From Closterium sp. NIES-65 (taxonomy: Eukaryota > Streptophyta > Zygnematophyceae > Desmidiales > Closteriaceae): a stretch of 64,000 nucleotides of DNA. Within the stretch, counting starts at the first letter, position 1. The number at the start of each line of letters is the position of its first letter. The stretch covers positions 207,001 to 271,000 of the forward strand of contig CANXME010002001.1 in assembly GCA_948144175.1 (NCBI GenBank). The letters are read 5' to 3'. The notes below the pieces were generated by a model, which was not told the origin of the DNA, made no database searches, and saw nothing but the letters and a program-made list of their open reading frames with translations. The position numbers and the translations under genes were made by a program. Shown here one piece after another: positions 10,954 through 20,054 of the stretch.

Positions 10954-11754
10954 CTCGATGACTTACAGGTATTCTTAGTGAGCAACTCTAAGGATGGAAT
11001 TACGCTGTTTGACCTCACTTCTTACGCCTCTATCGCCCCTGCCGACACAGCTGACAGTGTAGCTCGCTCCCAGTGGCTTACTCCTGACGTTATTGCTCGC
11101 CTAGCCGTTCGCAACCACCTGCCGTTAGCCGAAGGCGATTACTTCGGACAGCACAAGATTGCGCTGTACGACGCTATATTCGCTCGTTACTCCTCCACGG
11201 CCACTGCTGCCTTTGGCCGCCTTCTCCTGCCTTACCTGTTCCCAGAGCTGTCCGCCTCTGCCACAGTAGCCGACCTTGTCACTCACATTTGCACTAGTAA
11301 CACTCGCTACCTCGCTGCGCTTCCCGCCAAGTTTCTCACCAAGAACCCTCCTCCTATGTACATCACTCTCTACTTCATAGTCACCCGCCTCCCTGACTCT
11401 CTTAGCGCTGTCAGGGACCTCCTTCTCGCCGTTGAACCCACCACCCTCACTGTCGACCTGCTCGAGAAGCACCTCCTTGCAGCTGAGACTAGCATAGTCG
11501 CTGTAGGCGCTTCTCGTGGCACTCCTCGCACTCCCTTCTTTGAGGGGTGTTCGCCCTCCCCCCTTCTCCCCTCAGTCGCCTCGGCTGCAGCTGTTGACTA
11601 CCTTCGTGATGATGAGGAGCTGCGTCTGCCCCTAGTGGGAGGTGCCGCAGCGGCAGAGGCAGGGGAGGCAGGGGCGGTGGGCGCTTCTCGTGGCACTCCG
11701 CTGCCCGTCGCCAGGTCCCCGCCCGCCCTCCCGTCGACTTCGCAACTGCTGTGA
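10954..11754 (+). pseudogene. Family-2 Gag, continuation after P1
   Basis: This continues the frame opened at 4030: LDDLQ, then SQWLTPDVIARLAVRNHLP, YLFPELS, a CLLEKHLLAAET-like segment and a Gly/Ala-rich tail, ending at TGA 11752–11754. Without the P1 insertion the Gag would be about 287 codons. The layout (globular copia Gag, then a Ser/Gly/Pro-rich tail) is clear. No CCHC knuckle is visible before the stop, and no protease, integrase or RT follows. The gene is split by P1 and so inactive as it stands. Confidence 0.85.
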
Positions 11755-12245
11755 AGGGAGTGGCGGGAGTGGCGAGAGTGGTGGGAGTGGCAGGAGAAGC
11801 TGCTGCTACGCCATTGCACGCGCCAGATCGTCCGCGACCCGCACCCCGCACCCCGCTCGTCGCCCGTACGCCACCCGCACCCCGCACCCCGCCCGTCGCT
11901 CGTACGCCATCCGCACCACGCACGACGTCCGTGCCCCCGTCCGCGAGACCCGTCCGAACCCCGTACCTGCACCCAGACCGCCGTTCTGCCCCAGACCTCC
12001 TTCCCCCCCCCCCCACCGACAACTGCCACCCCACCCCCAACTCCGGCTCCGTATCCAGCGGGAAGGGGAGGAGGTGTGGTGTTGGCCTGAAGGGGACGGC
12101 TGGGGGAGGGGGAGTGGCGGGGTTGGCGGCTCATGTAAGGGGGAGGTTGAGGGGATGGGTGATCCATCTGCAGCTACTACCGCCACACCTCCCCCTCTCT
12201 CTCTCCGCCGCTGGTGCTGCTGTGGGGGGGAAGGTTCAAGGGGTC
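11755..12245 (+). other. Family-2 element A, region between gag and 3' LTR; no pol
   Basis: Only about 490 bp separate the Gag stop from the next LTR. It holds a GGGAGTGGC-type simple repeat (11757–11790), a ~36-bp tandem repeat of CCGCACCCCGC…CGTACGCC type with nearly three copies (about 11835–11935), a 12-base C run (12003–12014) and a purine stretch GTGGGGGGGAAGG just before the LTR that may serve as polypurine tract. I see no protease, IN, RT or RNase H motif on either strand. Confidence 0.6.
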
Positions 12246-13171
12246 TGTTATGTACCCTTATGGTTAGTAATAGGAGCGAGTGAGTTAGTTTCACTGATGG
12301 TTGTTACTAATATCATGTGCTTTACTTACGCTTATAGTTTGTACTCACACTAAATTTGTTATTTAACCTTATGGCCAGTACTGAGTATTGATGCGTTACA
12401 TATCCTTCCAGTCGATACGAACAATCAAGGCGTGACTCACTCTTATGGTTCGTACTAAGAATTAGGGTACGTTCTTGGCTGGTGTCTATCTTTGGGCCAA
12501 GTTCTTCTAGTGTCAGTCATCCCCCTTGGTGAAGTTCGACAAAAATCGTCAATTTTGTCTCATGCCTGTCAGGTCGACCTTGTATCAAGCAGCATAGCTA
12601 AAATGAAACCATTATTGGTTTGTACTAACATTACGTGCTGAATATTTTGATTGGAAAAAGGTTGAATGCGTTACCTATTCTTGTAATTGGTAGTAACAAT
12701 AAGTTCATTTCTTCACCTTATGGTTCATAGTAAATGTAAATACGTTGTTTACCCATAGGAATGTACTAACACCAAGAACAATTCTTACCCTTATGGTATG
12801 TACTGATAGTACGTGCGTTACTTACTCTTATAGACGTTAACAAGTGCAATACATTACTTACCCTTAGGAATAATTGCACTACTACCTTATGGTTAGTACC
12901 GTCGTTATGTGTTTTACTTACCCTTATGGTTTGTACTAGTAGTAAATATGTTACTTTACCTTATGGTCTGCAAAAAGTGTAAACGCATTATTTACCATTG
13001 TGTTTAGTACTTGCTTAGAATACTTTACTAAGATTAAGTTGTCAAACTTATATGCTGCATGTTGTGTAGGTTGTAATGGGGTAGCCCAAAAAGGGATCAA
13101 CCCAAATTAGGGTTATTACTTGTATCCATCCTGCTGCTAGTTCATGTCATTCTCCCTTACACTTTCTGACA
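12246..13171 (+). repeat. Family-2 LTR, complete, shared between two internal regions
   Basis: It runs from TGTTATG to CTGACA (926 bp). Its right end is followed directly by a primer site, and its left end is preceded by family-2 internal sequence. It can therefore be the 3' LTR of element A and at the same time the 5' LTR of element B. It is AT-rich compared with its surroundings and contains about 14 degenerate copies of the motif ACCCTTATGGTTTGTACT. Confidence 0.8.
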
Positions 13172-13183
13172 TGGTTTCAGAGC
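13172..13183 (+). promoter_or_regulatory. Primer-binding site of family-2 element B
   Basis: TGGTTTCAGAGC follows the LTR directly and differs at one position from the tRNA-Met site TGGTATCAGAGC. Confidence 0.8.
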
Positions 13184-13827
13184 AGGTCTTCTCCTAGGAC
13201 CGATTTTTTTAAGGCCCACCGAATCGCGCTACCCACACGTCGCGCCGCCCTGTTACCACCGCGCTGCCCTGCCCTACCCTGCGTCGCACCGGCCTGCGCA
13301 CGCCCTGCCCTGCGTCGCGCTGCCCGCGCACGCCCTGCCCTGCGTCGCGCCGCCCGCGCACGCCCTGCCCTGCATCGCGCCGCCCGGGCGCGCTATGCCC
13401 TGCCCTGCCCGCGTGCCGCTCGCCGTCGCGCCCTCCCCCACCTGCCCACGCGCTGCCTTGCCCGGGCGCTTCCCGCTGCCGCGTCGCCCTGTCCTGCCGC
13501 GCGCCACCTGCTGTCGCGCCGCCCTGCCCTGCCCGCGCGCCGCTCGCCGCTGCGCCGCCCTGCCCTGCCCGCGCGCCGCTCGCTGCCGCGCCGCCCTGCC
13601 CTGCCCGCGCGCCGCTCGCCGCCACGCCGCCCTGCCCTGCCCGCGTGCCGCTAGCCACTGCGCCACCCTGTCCTGCTCGCGCGCCGCCCTGCCCCGCCTG
13701 CGCGCTGCCCTGCCCTGTTTGCGTACTGCCCTACCCTGATCTGCCTGCGTGCCGCCCTGCTGGCTACCGCCTTGTGCCCTCCCTGCATGCTGCCCTGCTG
13801 CTAGCGTGCCCAACTGCTTAGCCCGCG
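13184..13827 (+). repeat. Family-2 element B leader with 36-bp GC-rich tandem repeats
   Basis: After a short unique part, 13250–13740 is tandem repeats. The clearest run is at about 13505–13660, where a 36-bp unit (CGCGCGCCGCTCGCYGC… ending CTGCCCTGCC) is repeated nearly exactly. The unit is divisible by three, so long Arg/Ala/Gly-rich frames appear on both strands; there is no sign of real coding. Its position between primer site and gag marks it as untranslated leader. Confidence 0.75.
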
Positions 13828-13952
13828 GTGGCTACTCTCAGTCTACTCTCGTTTGATGCAGAGAGCCGTTCGATACAGTTCGGCGCGTGGCTAGATGACC
13901 TACAGCTGTACTAACTGAGCGATTCTAGGGACGGTGTCTCGCTGTTTGACCT
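13828..13952 (+). pseudogene. Family-2 element B Gag start, degenerate and truncated
   Basis: The reading VATLSLLSFDAE, then WLDDLQLY, parallels the Gag start at 4030. The start codon is GTG instead of ATG, there is an in-frame TAA after DDLQLY (about 13911), and the gene is cut by the family-3 LTR at 13953. GACCT at 13948–13952 may be the family-3 target duplication; its partner is not in the window. Confidence 0.75.
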
Positions 13953-14090
13953 TGTCAAACTGTAATTCCATAGTTTGTGTAGTTCTAATATAGGTGTTCT
14001 TCCTTGTGTTATTTTGTACTTGCACTAGGGTTAGGTTTTGCATATATCATGTTTGTACCTTCTGTTTTAGTCAATTTTTACATTGAGACA
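13953..14090 (+). repeat. Family-3 5' LTR (138 bp)
   Basis: It runs from TGTCAAAC to GAGACA (terminal TGTC/GACA inverted repeat), interrupts family-2 gag and is followed at once by a primer-site-like sequence. It is short for a copia LTR. The matching 3' LTR is absent, so the call rests on ends and position. Confidence 0.65.
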
Positions 14091-14102
14091 TGGTATAAAG
14101 CT
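14091..14102 (+). promoter_or_regulatory. Family-3 primer-binding site
   Basis: TGGTATAAAGCT follows the LTR end and resembles the plant copia tRNA-Met primer site TGGTATCAAAGC with small differences. Confidence 0.55.
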
Positions 14103-15293
14103 AGGTTAACCGTAGCGAGATCTCCCCCTTAGAAAAAATCGCTCGACTAAGTTATGGGCCCACCTAGTCGCGTCCCGTCCTAGACCGCCCGAAGCGCGCT
14201 TACCTTAAAACCCCTGTCGCTCGTAGAACCACCCCCCCCCCCCCCCCCCTCGTCGCCCGTCGCTTGTTTCCACCGGTCGATCGCGGCCAGTTTTTCCTGT
14301 TTTTTTTCCCATCACCCGTAGACCCCACCCTTATCGCAGCAGTTAGTTACCGGGTCCCGCAGCCTTTCGTTAGCGGGCCCCGCGTCCATTCGTTAGCGGG
14401 TCCCACGGCCTTTCGACCGTGGGCCCCGAGGTCTCTTCGTTAGCGGGCCCCGCGGCCGCGTCGTTAGTCGCACGCACACACAGCAGCAGCCGCACGCACC
14501 CGTCGTAACCGCCGCCCCACCCGTTAGACGCGGCCCCACCCGCTGCCTTTCTCGCCGCCTGGTTTTTTAGCTGTCGCCTCACCCGCGATCTGCCGCCCCA
14601 CGAGCAGTAAACCGCCGCCACACCAGAAATCGGCCGCCCCAAAAACTGAAGCCCGCTGTTCTAACCGCCCTACCTGGTAACAGCCGCCCCAGACCTGAAC
14701 CCGCCGCCCCAGACCTACTAAAACCGTGCCATTAGTGCCAGGAGCTGCTAGTAACGTGTTAGCCATGCCAGCAACCGCTAGAACCGTGCTAGCAGTGCCA
14801 GCAGCTGCTAGAAATGCACTGGTAGCCCCACCTGACCAGCAGCCCTACCTATCCAGCAGCCCCACCTGTCCAGCAGCTCCACCTGTCCAGCAGCCCCACC
14901 TGTCCAGCAGCCCCACCTGTCGGCCAGCCCCATCTGTCCAGCTATCCCACCTGTCTAGCGGCCCCACCTGTCCAGCAGCCCCACCTGTCCAGCAGCAGCT
15001 TAGGCTGCCCCAGCAGAACCAGCAGCAGCTTAGGCTGCCCCCAGCAGAACTAGCAGTACGCTGCCCCCAGTGCACCAGCAGCAGCTTAGGCTACCGCCAG
15101 CGCATCCCCCCCCCCTCCCCCACGTTTCTAGCTACTCACATGGCGTGTACTATAGTTCTACAGCAGCAGGGCCAGCCGCAACACTCCCGGCAGTGGGGAC
15201 CTGCGGGTCCAAAGTGTGGAGCCCCCAGCAATGGCTCAGCTAGCAGTGGGCGAGACGTCGGCCCCTGCGGGTACCGAGCCCTGACATGCACTG
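14103..15293 (+). other. Family-3 leader and low-complexity region; no gag visible
   Basis: This stretch holds an 18-base C run (14232–14249), several copies of CGTTAGCGGGCCCCGCG-type repeats (14350–14470), CCGCCCCACC-type repeats (14510–14720), CCAGCAGCTGCTAG-type repeats (14735–14815) and the minisatellite annotated separately. A Gag would be expected here, but I find neither a Gag-like sequence nor a CCHC motif in any frame. Confidence 0.6.
14826..15095 (+). repeat. Minisatellite with CAGCAGCCCCACCTGTC units
   Basis: About ten 15-bp-like units (CCAGCAGCCCCACCTGT with variants) run from about 14836 to 14995. They are followed by a ~31-bp unit (CAGCAGAACCAGCAGCAGCTTAGGCTGCCC) repeated about three times to 15095. 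The tract is inside family 3, upstream of the protease. Confidence 0.8.
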
Positions 15294-17460
15294 GTGCTGA
15301 CACTACCTGCTGGAGTCCTGACCACTCTGCGTCCAGCTGCTACCGTTGACTCGACGACCTCCACCGTGAGCGTTTTTGGTCCTCACGCTATTACACCGCA
15401 CTGGCCCTCGCGATTTTGCCAGCGCACTATTGCACCAGTTGAGTCACACCTACCTGGTCTAGGACCGTTCCCGGCTGCACGAGTAGAGACCTGTGTTTCC
15501 AGTCTTGGTGCGTGTGTTGTTTCCAGTCCAGGCGCCTCTGAGGGTCTTTGTGTAGGAGTTGCAGCTACCACTAGTCTAGCACTAGCCTTTGTAGCTGGTT
15601 CGGGTGCGACCTCACAGACTGCACAACTTTCATTCACCCTAGACTCTGGAGCGTCCAGCTGTTTCTTTTGCGACTGTACTGACCTCACACCACTGCGCAC
15701 TCTAGTCATTGTCGCCTTGGCTGACCCCTCTGTGGGACCTGTAGTTGCCCGCAGCACCACCACTTTCCCGTGTCTAGCGGCTCCCTCACAGTTTACTACA
15801 CCCCCTCGTTCTCCAGGATGCTGGTGGGTGTCAGTCACCTCCACGACCTAGGCGTAGTCACTACTTTCCCAGTCGACAAGCCTGTTGCCTCCTCCACTGG
15901 GGCCAATTTTCACAGGGAGCTGGGCTCTGGTCTGTTCTCACTACACACTAGGTCCTACCACACTGGGTCAGGTCAGGTCAGGGTAGCTGCTGTGTCGTGT
16001 AACTGTCGGTCCCTCACCCACCTGTTGGTCCTCTGGCACTACCGTCTAGGTCACCCGTCGTTCCCACATCTCAATAGGATAGCACGTTACCGTCTGGTTT
16101 CACGTCTTCCAAAGTCGCTTGCACCGCTTCCCCGCTCACCTGCGCCGCCGTGCACTCCTTGCGTCGAGGGTCGGCAGCGCGCTGCCCCTTACTCATACTC
16201 GTTTCTCCCCCCACCACGGCTCCCTTCCAGACCCTGCACTTGGACGTCTGGGGCCCCTCCCCAGTCCTTGGGCCATGTTAGAAGTGCTACTTCATGATTG
16301 TAGTGGACGACTACTTCTACTACATTACGGTTTTCCCCTTATGACGGAAGACCGACGTGCCTACCGTCCTCGAGTCGTAGCTATTAGCGTGGGGGTGGCA
16401 CCAAGGGCGTGTGTGGGCTTCGCCCACACTCGGACCGTGGTGGTGAGTTTTCTTCCACTCGCCTGGAGACGTTATGTCAAGGTCGGGGGATCACCCAATC
16501 ATAAACGCTACCAGCCTCGCAGAAGCAGAACGGGGTAGCTGAGCGACGCAGCGGCTTGGTCATGGAGGTTGCCCGAACCTCCATGTGCCATGCTGGTGCC
16601 CCCTAGTTCATGTGGCCTTAGGCAGTCCGCTACGCTGCGTACCAGCTGAACTTATGGCCCAGAGACGCACGGCCACGGGTGACGTCAGTTTCTCTTCGGA
16701 CAAGTTCTCCGGGCGTAGCAGCTGACTTCTATGTCTGGGGTTCTCTGGCTCACGTTCGCGACCCTGGCGCGAACAGGTTGTCTCCACGCACTGGTGCATG
16801 CGTCTTTCTTGGCTTCCCTTTGGACGCCTTCGGCTTGGTGTCCTACGACCCGGTCACCTACCAGTTCTTCGCTTCTTAGGACGCCACGTTCGACTAGTCT
16901 ATTTGTTACTACAGGTTTCGGCCCCACCGGGGTACTGAGGCCTTTCCCCCCGCCCCCGCCGTTCCTCACCCATGAGCCCTCCCCCAGTCGCACCGGTAGC
17001 CCCCCGCCCTCTCGCGTTCTGCCCCGTCAGGTGTGTCGCACGCCACTCTGCAGTGGTCCCCCCCGCAGCGTCCAGTCCCTGTCGTGTCTGGGGGTGCTGG
17101 AGGTGCAGTTGCAGAGGGGGTACTGGGCTGCAGGAGCTGGTGGTGTTGGCTCTGGGGGTGCAAGGGTTGTGGGCATGGAAGTCACTCCTGTGGAGGACAT
17201 GGCAGCCTCGAGTCAGTGACCTCGCCCCGTGTCACCCCCTGGCTTCCCGTCCGTCCCACAGTTTCTTCCTCGTTCTTCTCTGCTGCCGGTTGCTGCGAAG
17301 CCTGGGGGTGATCCTGCGGGAGGTACTGGAGGCCCTGGGGGTGTCGGTGGTGGAGGTGCTGGTTCTGGGGGTGCTGGAGCTGGAGACACTGGCACTGTGA
17401 TGCCTACACCGCGCACTGTACGTTTCCTGACCCGTGAGCAGCGTCTCATCCGGTTGGAGG
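15294..17460 (+). pseudogene. Family-3 copia Pol remnant (PR, IN, Gly-rich linker)
   Basis: Protease LDSGAS lies at about 15639–15656. The gag-pre-integrase HYRLGHPSF (about 16036–16062) and CTPCVEGRQRA (about 16153) give an HHCC-type zinc finger. The integrase core is hard to follow because of frameshifts around 16230–16720. The IN C-terminal WGSLAHVRD…VFLGFP segment is clear at 16737–16830 and runs into a stop at 16879. A Gly/Ala-rich linker with shifting frames fills 17060–17400, and LTREQRLIRLEGEEH precedes a stop at about 17472. RT and RNase H are absent from the window. It is an old copy with several frameshifts. Confidence 0.75.
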
Positions 17461-17935
17461 GGGAGGAGCATTAGCGGTTTGAGAGGGCGCAGCAGCAGCA
17501 GCAGCAGCAGGAGCAGTCTCAGTTGCACCAGCTGGAGAGCGTAGAGGAGGAGTCACAGCAGCAGCACGAGAGAGCAGAGGAATCGTCAAGACTACAGCAG
17601 CAGGTGCAGTTGCAGCTGCAGCAGGAGAGAGTAGAGGAGGAGTCACGAGTCCAGCAGCGGATGCAGTTGCACTCGCAGCAGGAGAGAGTAGAGGGGAAGT
17701 CACAGCCGCACCAGGAGACGGTAGAGCAGGAGTCCTGTTCGCACCAGCAAGTGCAGTTGCAGACACAGCAGGAGAGAGTAGAGGAGGAGTCACAACCGCA
17801 GCAGGAGAGGGTCGTGCAGGAGTCCCGGTCGCAACAGCGGATGCAGCTGTAGCCGCAGCAGGAGAGGGTTGTGCAGGAGTCCCGGTCGCAGCAGCGGGTG
17901 CAGCTGCAGTCGCAGCAAGAGAGGGCAGGGGAGGA
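17461..17935 (+). repeat. Family-3 Gln/Glu-rich coding repeat tract
   Basis: The frame reads repeated QQERVEEES and QQRMQLxxQ blocks, with variants, about eight times. The DNA unit is CAGCAGGAGAGAGTAGAGG plus a variable CAGCAG part. The heptad-like Q/E pattern could form a coiled coil in the linker between integrase and RT. An in-frame TAG is present at about 17850. The tract is split by the M1 array; its last five bases (17931–17935, GAGGA) are the left target duplication, and it resumes at 36583. Confidence 0.75.
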
Positions 17936-19020
17936 TGTTGGTGTAAGGGCCTAATAAACTCAAGCTATCAAGACTTTATCAAACTTAAAACCTCTCCTCG
18001 GGGTCACCTCCAAGGGTCCTTGGGTGCCTGGTATAAGACCAGCCCCTATCCTTGGGTCCGAGTTTGTAGAGAGAGGGATCAAGATGGACTTAGTCAAAAC
18101 AGCAAGAGTACCTTGAACATCGCGCAGCGTATCGTGCAGACCGTCGATCGGATTAAGCTGAGAATTTCCTATACCGAAGCTCTCTCCAAGAGCTTTAAAA
18201 TGAACCAAGTTGCCTCGCGAAAAGTTCTGCCATTACGAAGTTATGGCTCGGACAGCGTTTGCCTAGCGTTGGAGTGCTAGCGTATTAGCGTTGACTCGGG
18301 TAGCATTCCGCCGTCGCACCGCGTAGAAACGAAATTCCAGGAAGGGAGGAATTCGCTTGAATCAAATTGACTATCTTCAGGTACAAACAGAGAAGGAATA
18401 AATAGTTCTAGCTAGCAAGGACCTTGGGAATGAACCTGGGAACAACCAGGGATCATCCCAAATAATTCCAAGCAACAGAACCAACATGGCTGGACAAAAC
18501 AGCAGGTGGTAGGTTGGTAAACAACCTCTGGTTCTGTTTTTCCAACCTGGGAAAACAACAACCAGATTCAGGTCCTAAAAACAGAACCTGTTTCGTCTTT
18601 GCCCAACCAGCCAAAAGCTGGTTCCGCTGGTTTCCCCTGGCCCTGTAGCATGCAGATACAGACAAACAACATCCAACCTTCTCCTAAATTGTACCCCCAT
18701 AGTGCCTGCCCTGCTACACTATAGTCAACCAAGCAAAACAGTACAATTTTGAGTTGGATAGAACTGAATCTGCACAATCAATTCAACCGAACCGCAAAGC
18801 TTCCATCTTGGGTTCCTTTGCGAGCTCGTCCTTTCTGCTTGTACTGTTCATAGCGCGTACAATGTTGTGCTAAAGCGCATAATGCGCGAGTACCTGCAAA
18901 TGCTTCAAGCGAAAATTGCGAAAGCAAACAAACACACAAACATACCATTCACACCCAAATGCATTCGCACACGCATACTCATACAAACAGACGGCAGGAT
19001 GTCGTGCAATGTGAATTTGC
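17936..19020 (-). repeat. M1 array left LTR (3' LTR of M1A), last bases deleted
   Basis: It begins TGTTGGTGTAAGG and lacks the final ACCCAACA. It stops inside GTGAATTTGC, which is fused to the interior of the P2 LTR. By eye it is most like the right outer LTR (35484–36577), sharing GGGAGGAATTC and CCAGATTCAGG variants. Confidence 0.93.
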
Positions 19021-20008
19021 TTTCGCAATTTTCGCTTGAAGCATTTGCAGGTACTCGCAAAATGTGCGCTTCGGCATAACATTGTACGCGCTATGAACAG
19101 TACAAGCAGAAAGGACGAGCTCGCAAAGGAACCCAAGATGGAAGCTTTGCGGTTCAACTTACTTGATTGCGCAGATTCAGTTCTATCCAACTCGAAATTG
19201 TACTGTTTTGTTTGGTTGACTATAGTGTAGCAGGGCAGGCACTATAGGGGTACAATTTAGGTGAAGGTTGGATGTTGTTTGTCTGTATCTGCATGCTACA
19301 GGGCCAGGGGAAACCAGCGGAACCAGCATTTGGCTGGTTGGGCAAAGACAAAACAGGTTCTGTTTTTAGGACCTGAACCTGGTTGTTGTTTTCCCAGGTT
19401 GGAAAAACAGAACCAGAGGTTGTTCACCAACCTATCACCTGCTATTTTGTCCAGCCATGTTGGTTCTGTTGCTTGGAATTATTTGGGATCATCCCTGGTT
19501 GTTCCCAGGTTGATTCCCAAGGTCCTTGCTAGCTAGAGCTATTTATTCCTTCTCTGTTTGTACCTGAACATAGTGAAATTGATTCAAGCGAATTCCTTCC
19601 TTGCTGGAATTTCTTGTCTACGCGGTGCGACGGCGGAATGCTACCCGAGTCAACGCTAGTACGCTAGCACTCCAACGCTAGGCTAACGCTGTCCGAGCCA
19701 TAACTTCGTAATGGCAGAACTTTTCGCGAGGCAACTTGGCTTATTTTAAAGCCCTTAGAGTGAGCTTCGATATAGGAAATTCTCAGCTTAATCCGATCGA
19801 CGGTCTGCACGATACGCTGCGCGACGTTCAAGGTACTCTTGCTGTTTTGACTAAGTCCCTCTTGATTCCTCTCTCTACAAACTCGGACCCGAGGATAGGG
19901 GCTGGTCTTGTACCAGGCACCCAAGGACCCTTGGAGGTGACCCCGAGGAGAGGTTTTAAGTGTGATAAAGTCTTAATAGCTTGAGTTTATTAGGCCCTTA
20001 CACCAACA
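19016..20008 (+). repeat. P2 5' LTR lacking its first 100 bp
   Basis: It starts at LTR position 101 and ends normally with CACCAACA. No difference from the 3' LTR of P2 is visible over the shared 993 bp. The lost part is the outer end of U3, so promoter strength may be affected. Confidence 0.95.
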
Positions 20009-20011
20009 AGC

Positions 20012-20023
20012 TGGTATCAGAGC
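20012..20023 (+). promoter_or_regulatory. P2 primer-binding site
   Basis: TGGTATCAGAGC lies three bases after the LTR, identical to P1. Confidence 0.92.
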
Positions 20024-20054
20024 TGCGTTATAGTGATCCTCGATATAGGTAGCT

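Noticed and set aside
11489..12294. Pro/Arg- and Gly/Gly-rich frames on both strands
   Set aside because: Low-complexity C-rich DNA after the family-2 gag stop; no motif in any frame.
13209..13813. Gly/Ala/Arg-rich proteins of 149 and 179 codons on the minus strand
   Set aside because: They come from the 36-bp repeat, whose period is a multiple of three. They lie in the untranslated leader of a family-2 element.
13200..15100. Short regular repeats considered as a CRISPR array
   Set aside because: Units are contiguous tandem repeats without unique spacers, in a eukaryotic retrotransposon.
17936..20008. Head-to-head LTR pair read as a dedicated bidirectional promoter
   Set aside because: The arrangement is explained by P2 inserting in M1A, and its centre (U3 end of P2) is deleted. 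Nothing shows selection for a regulatory role.
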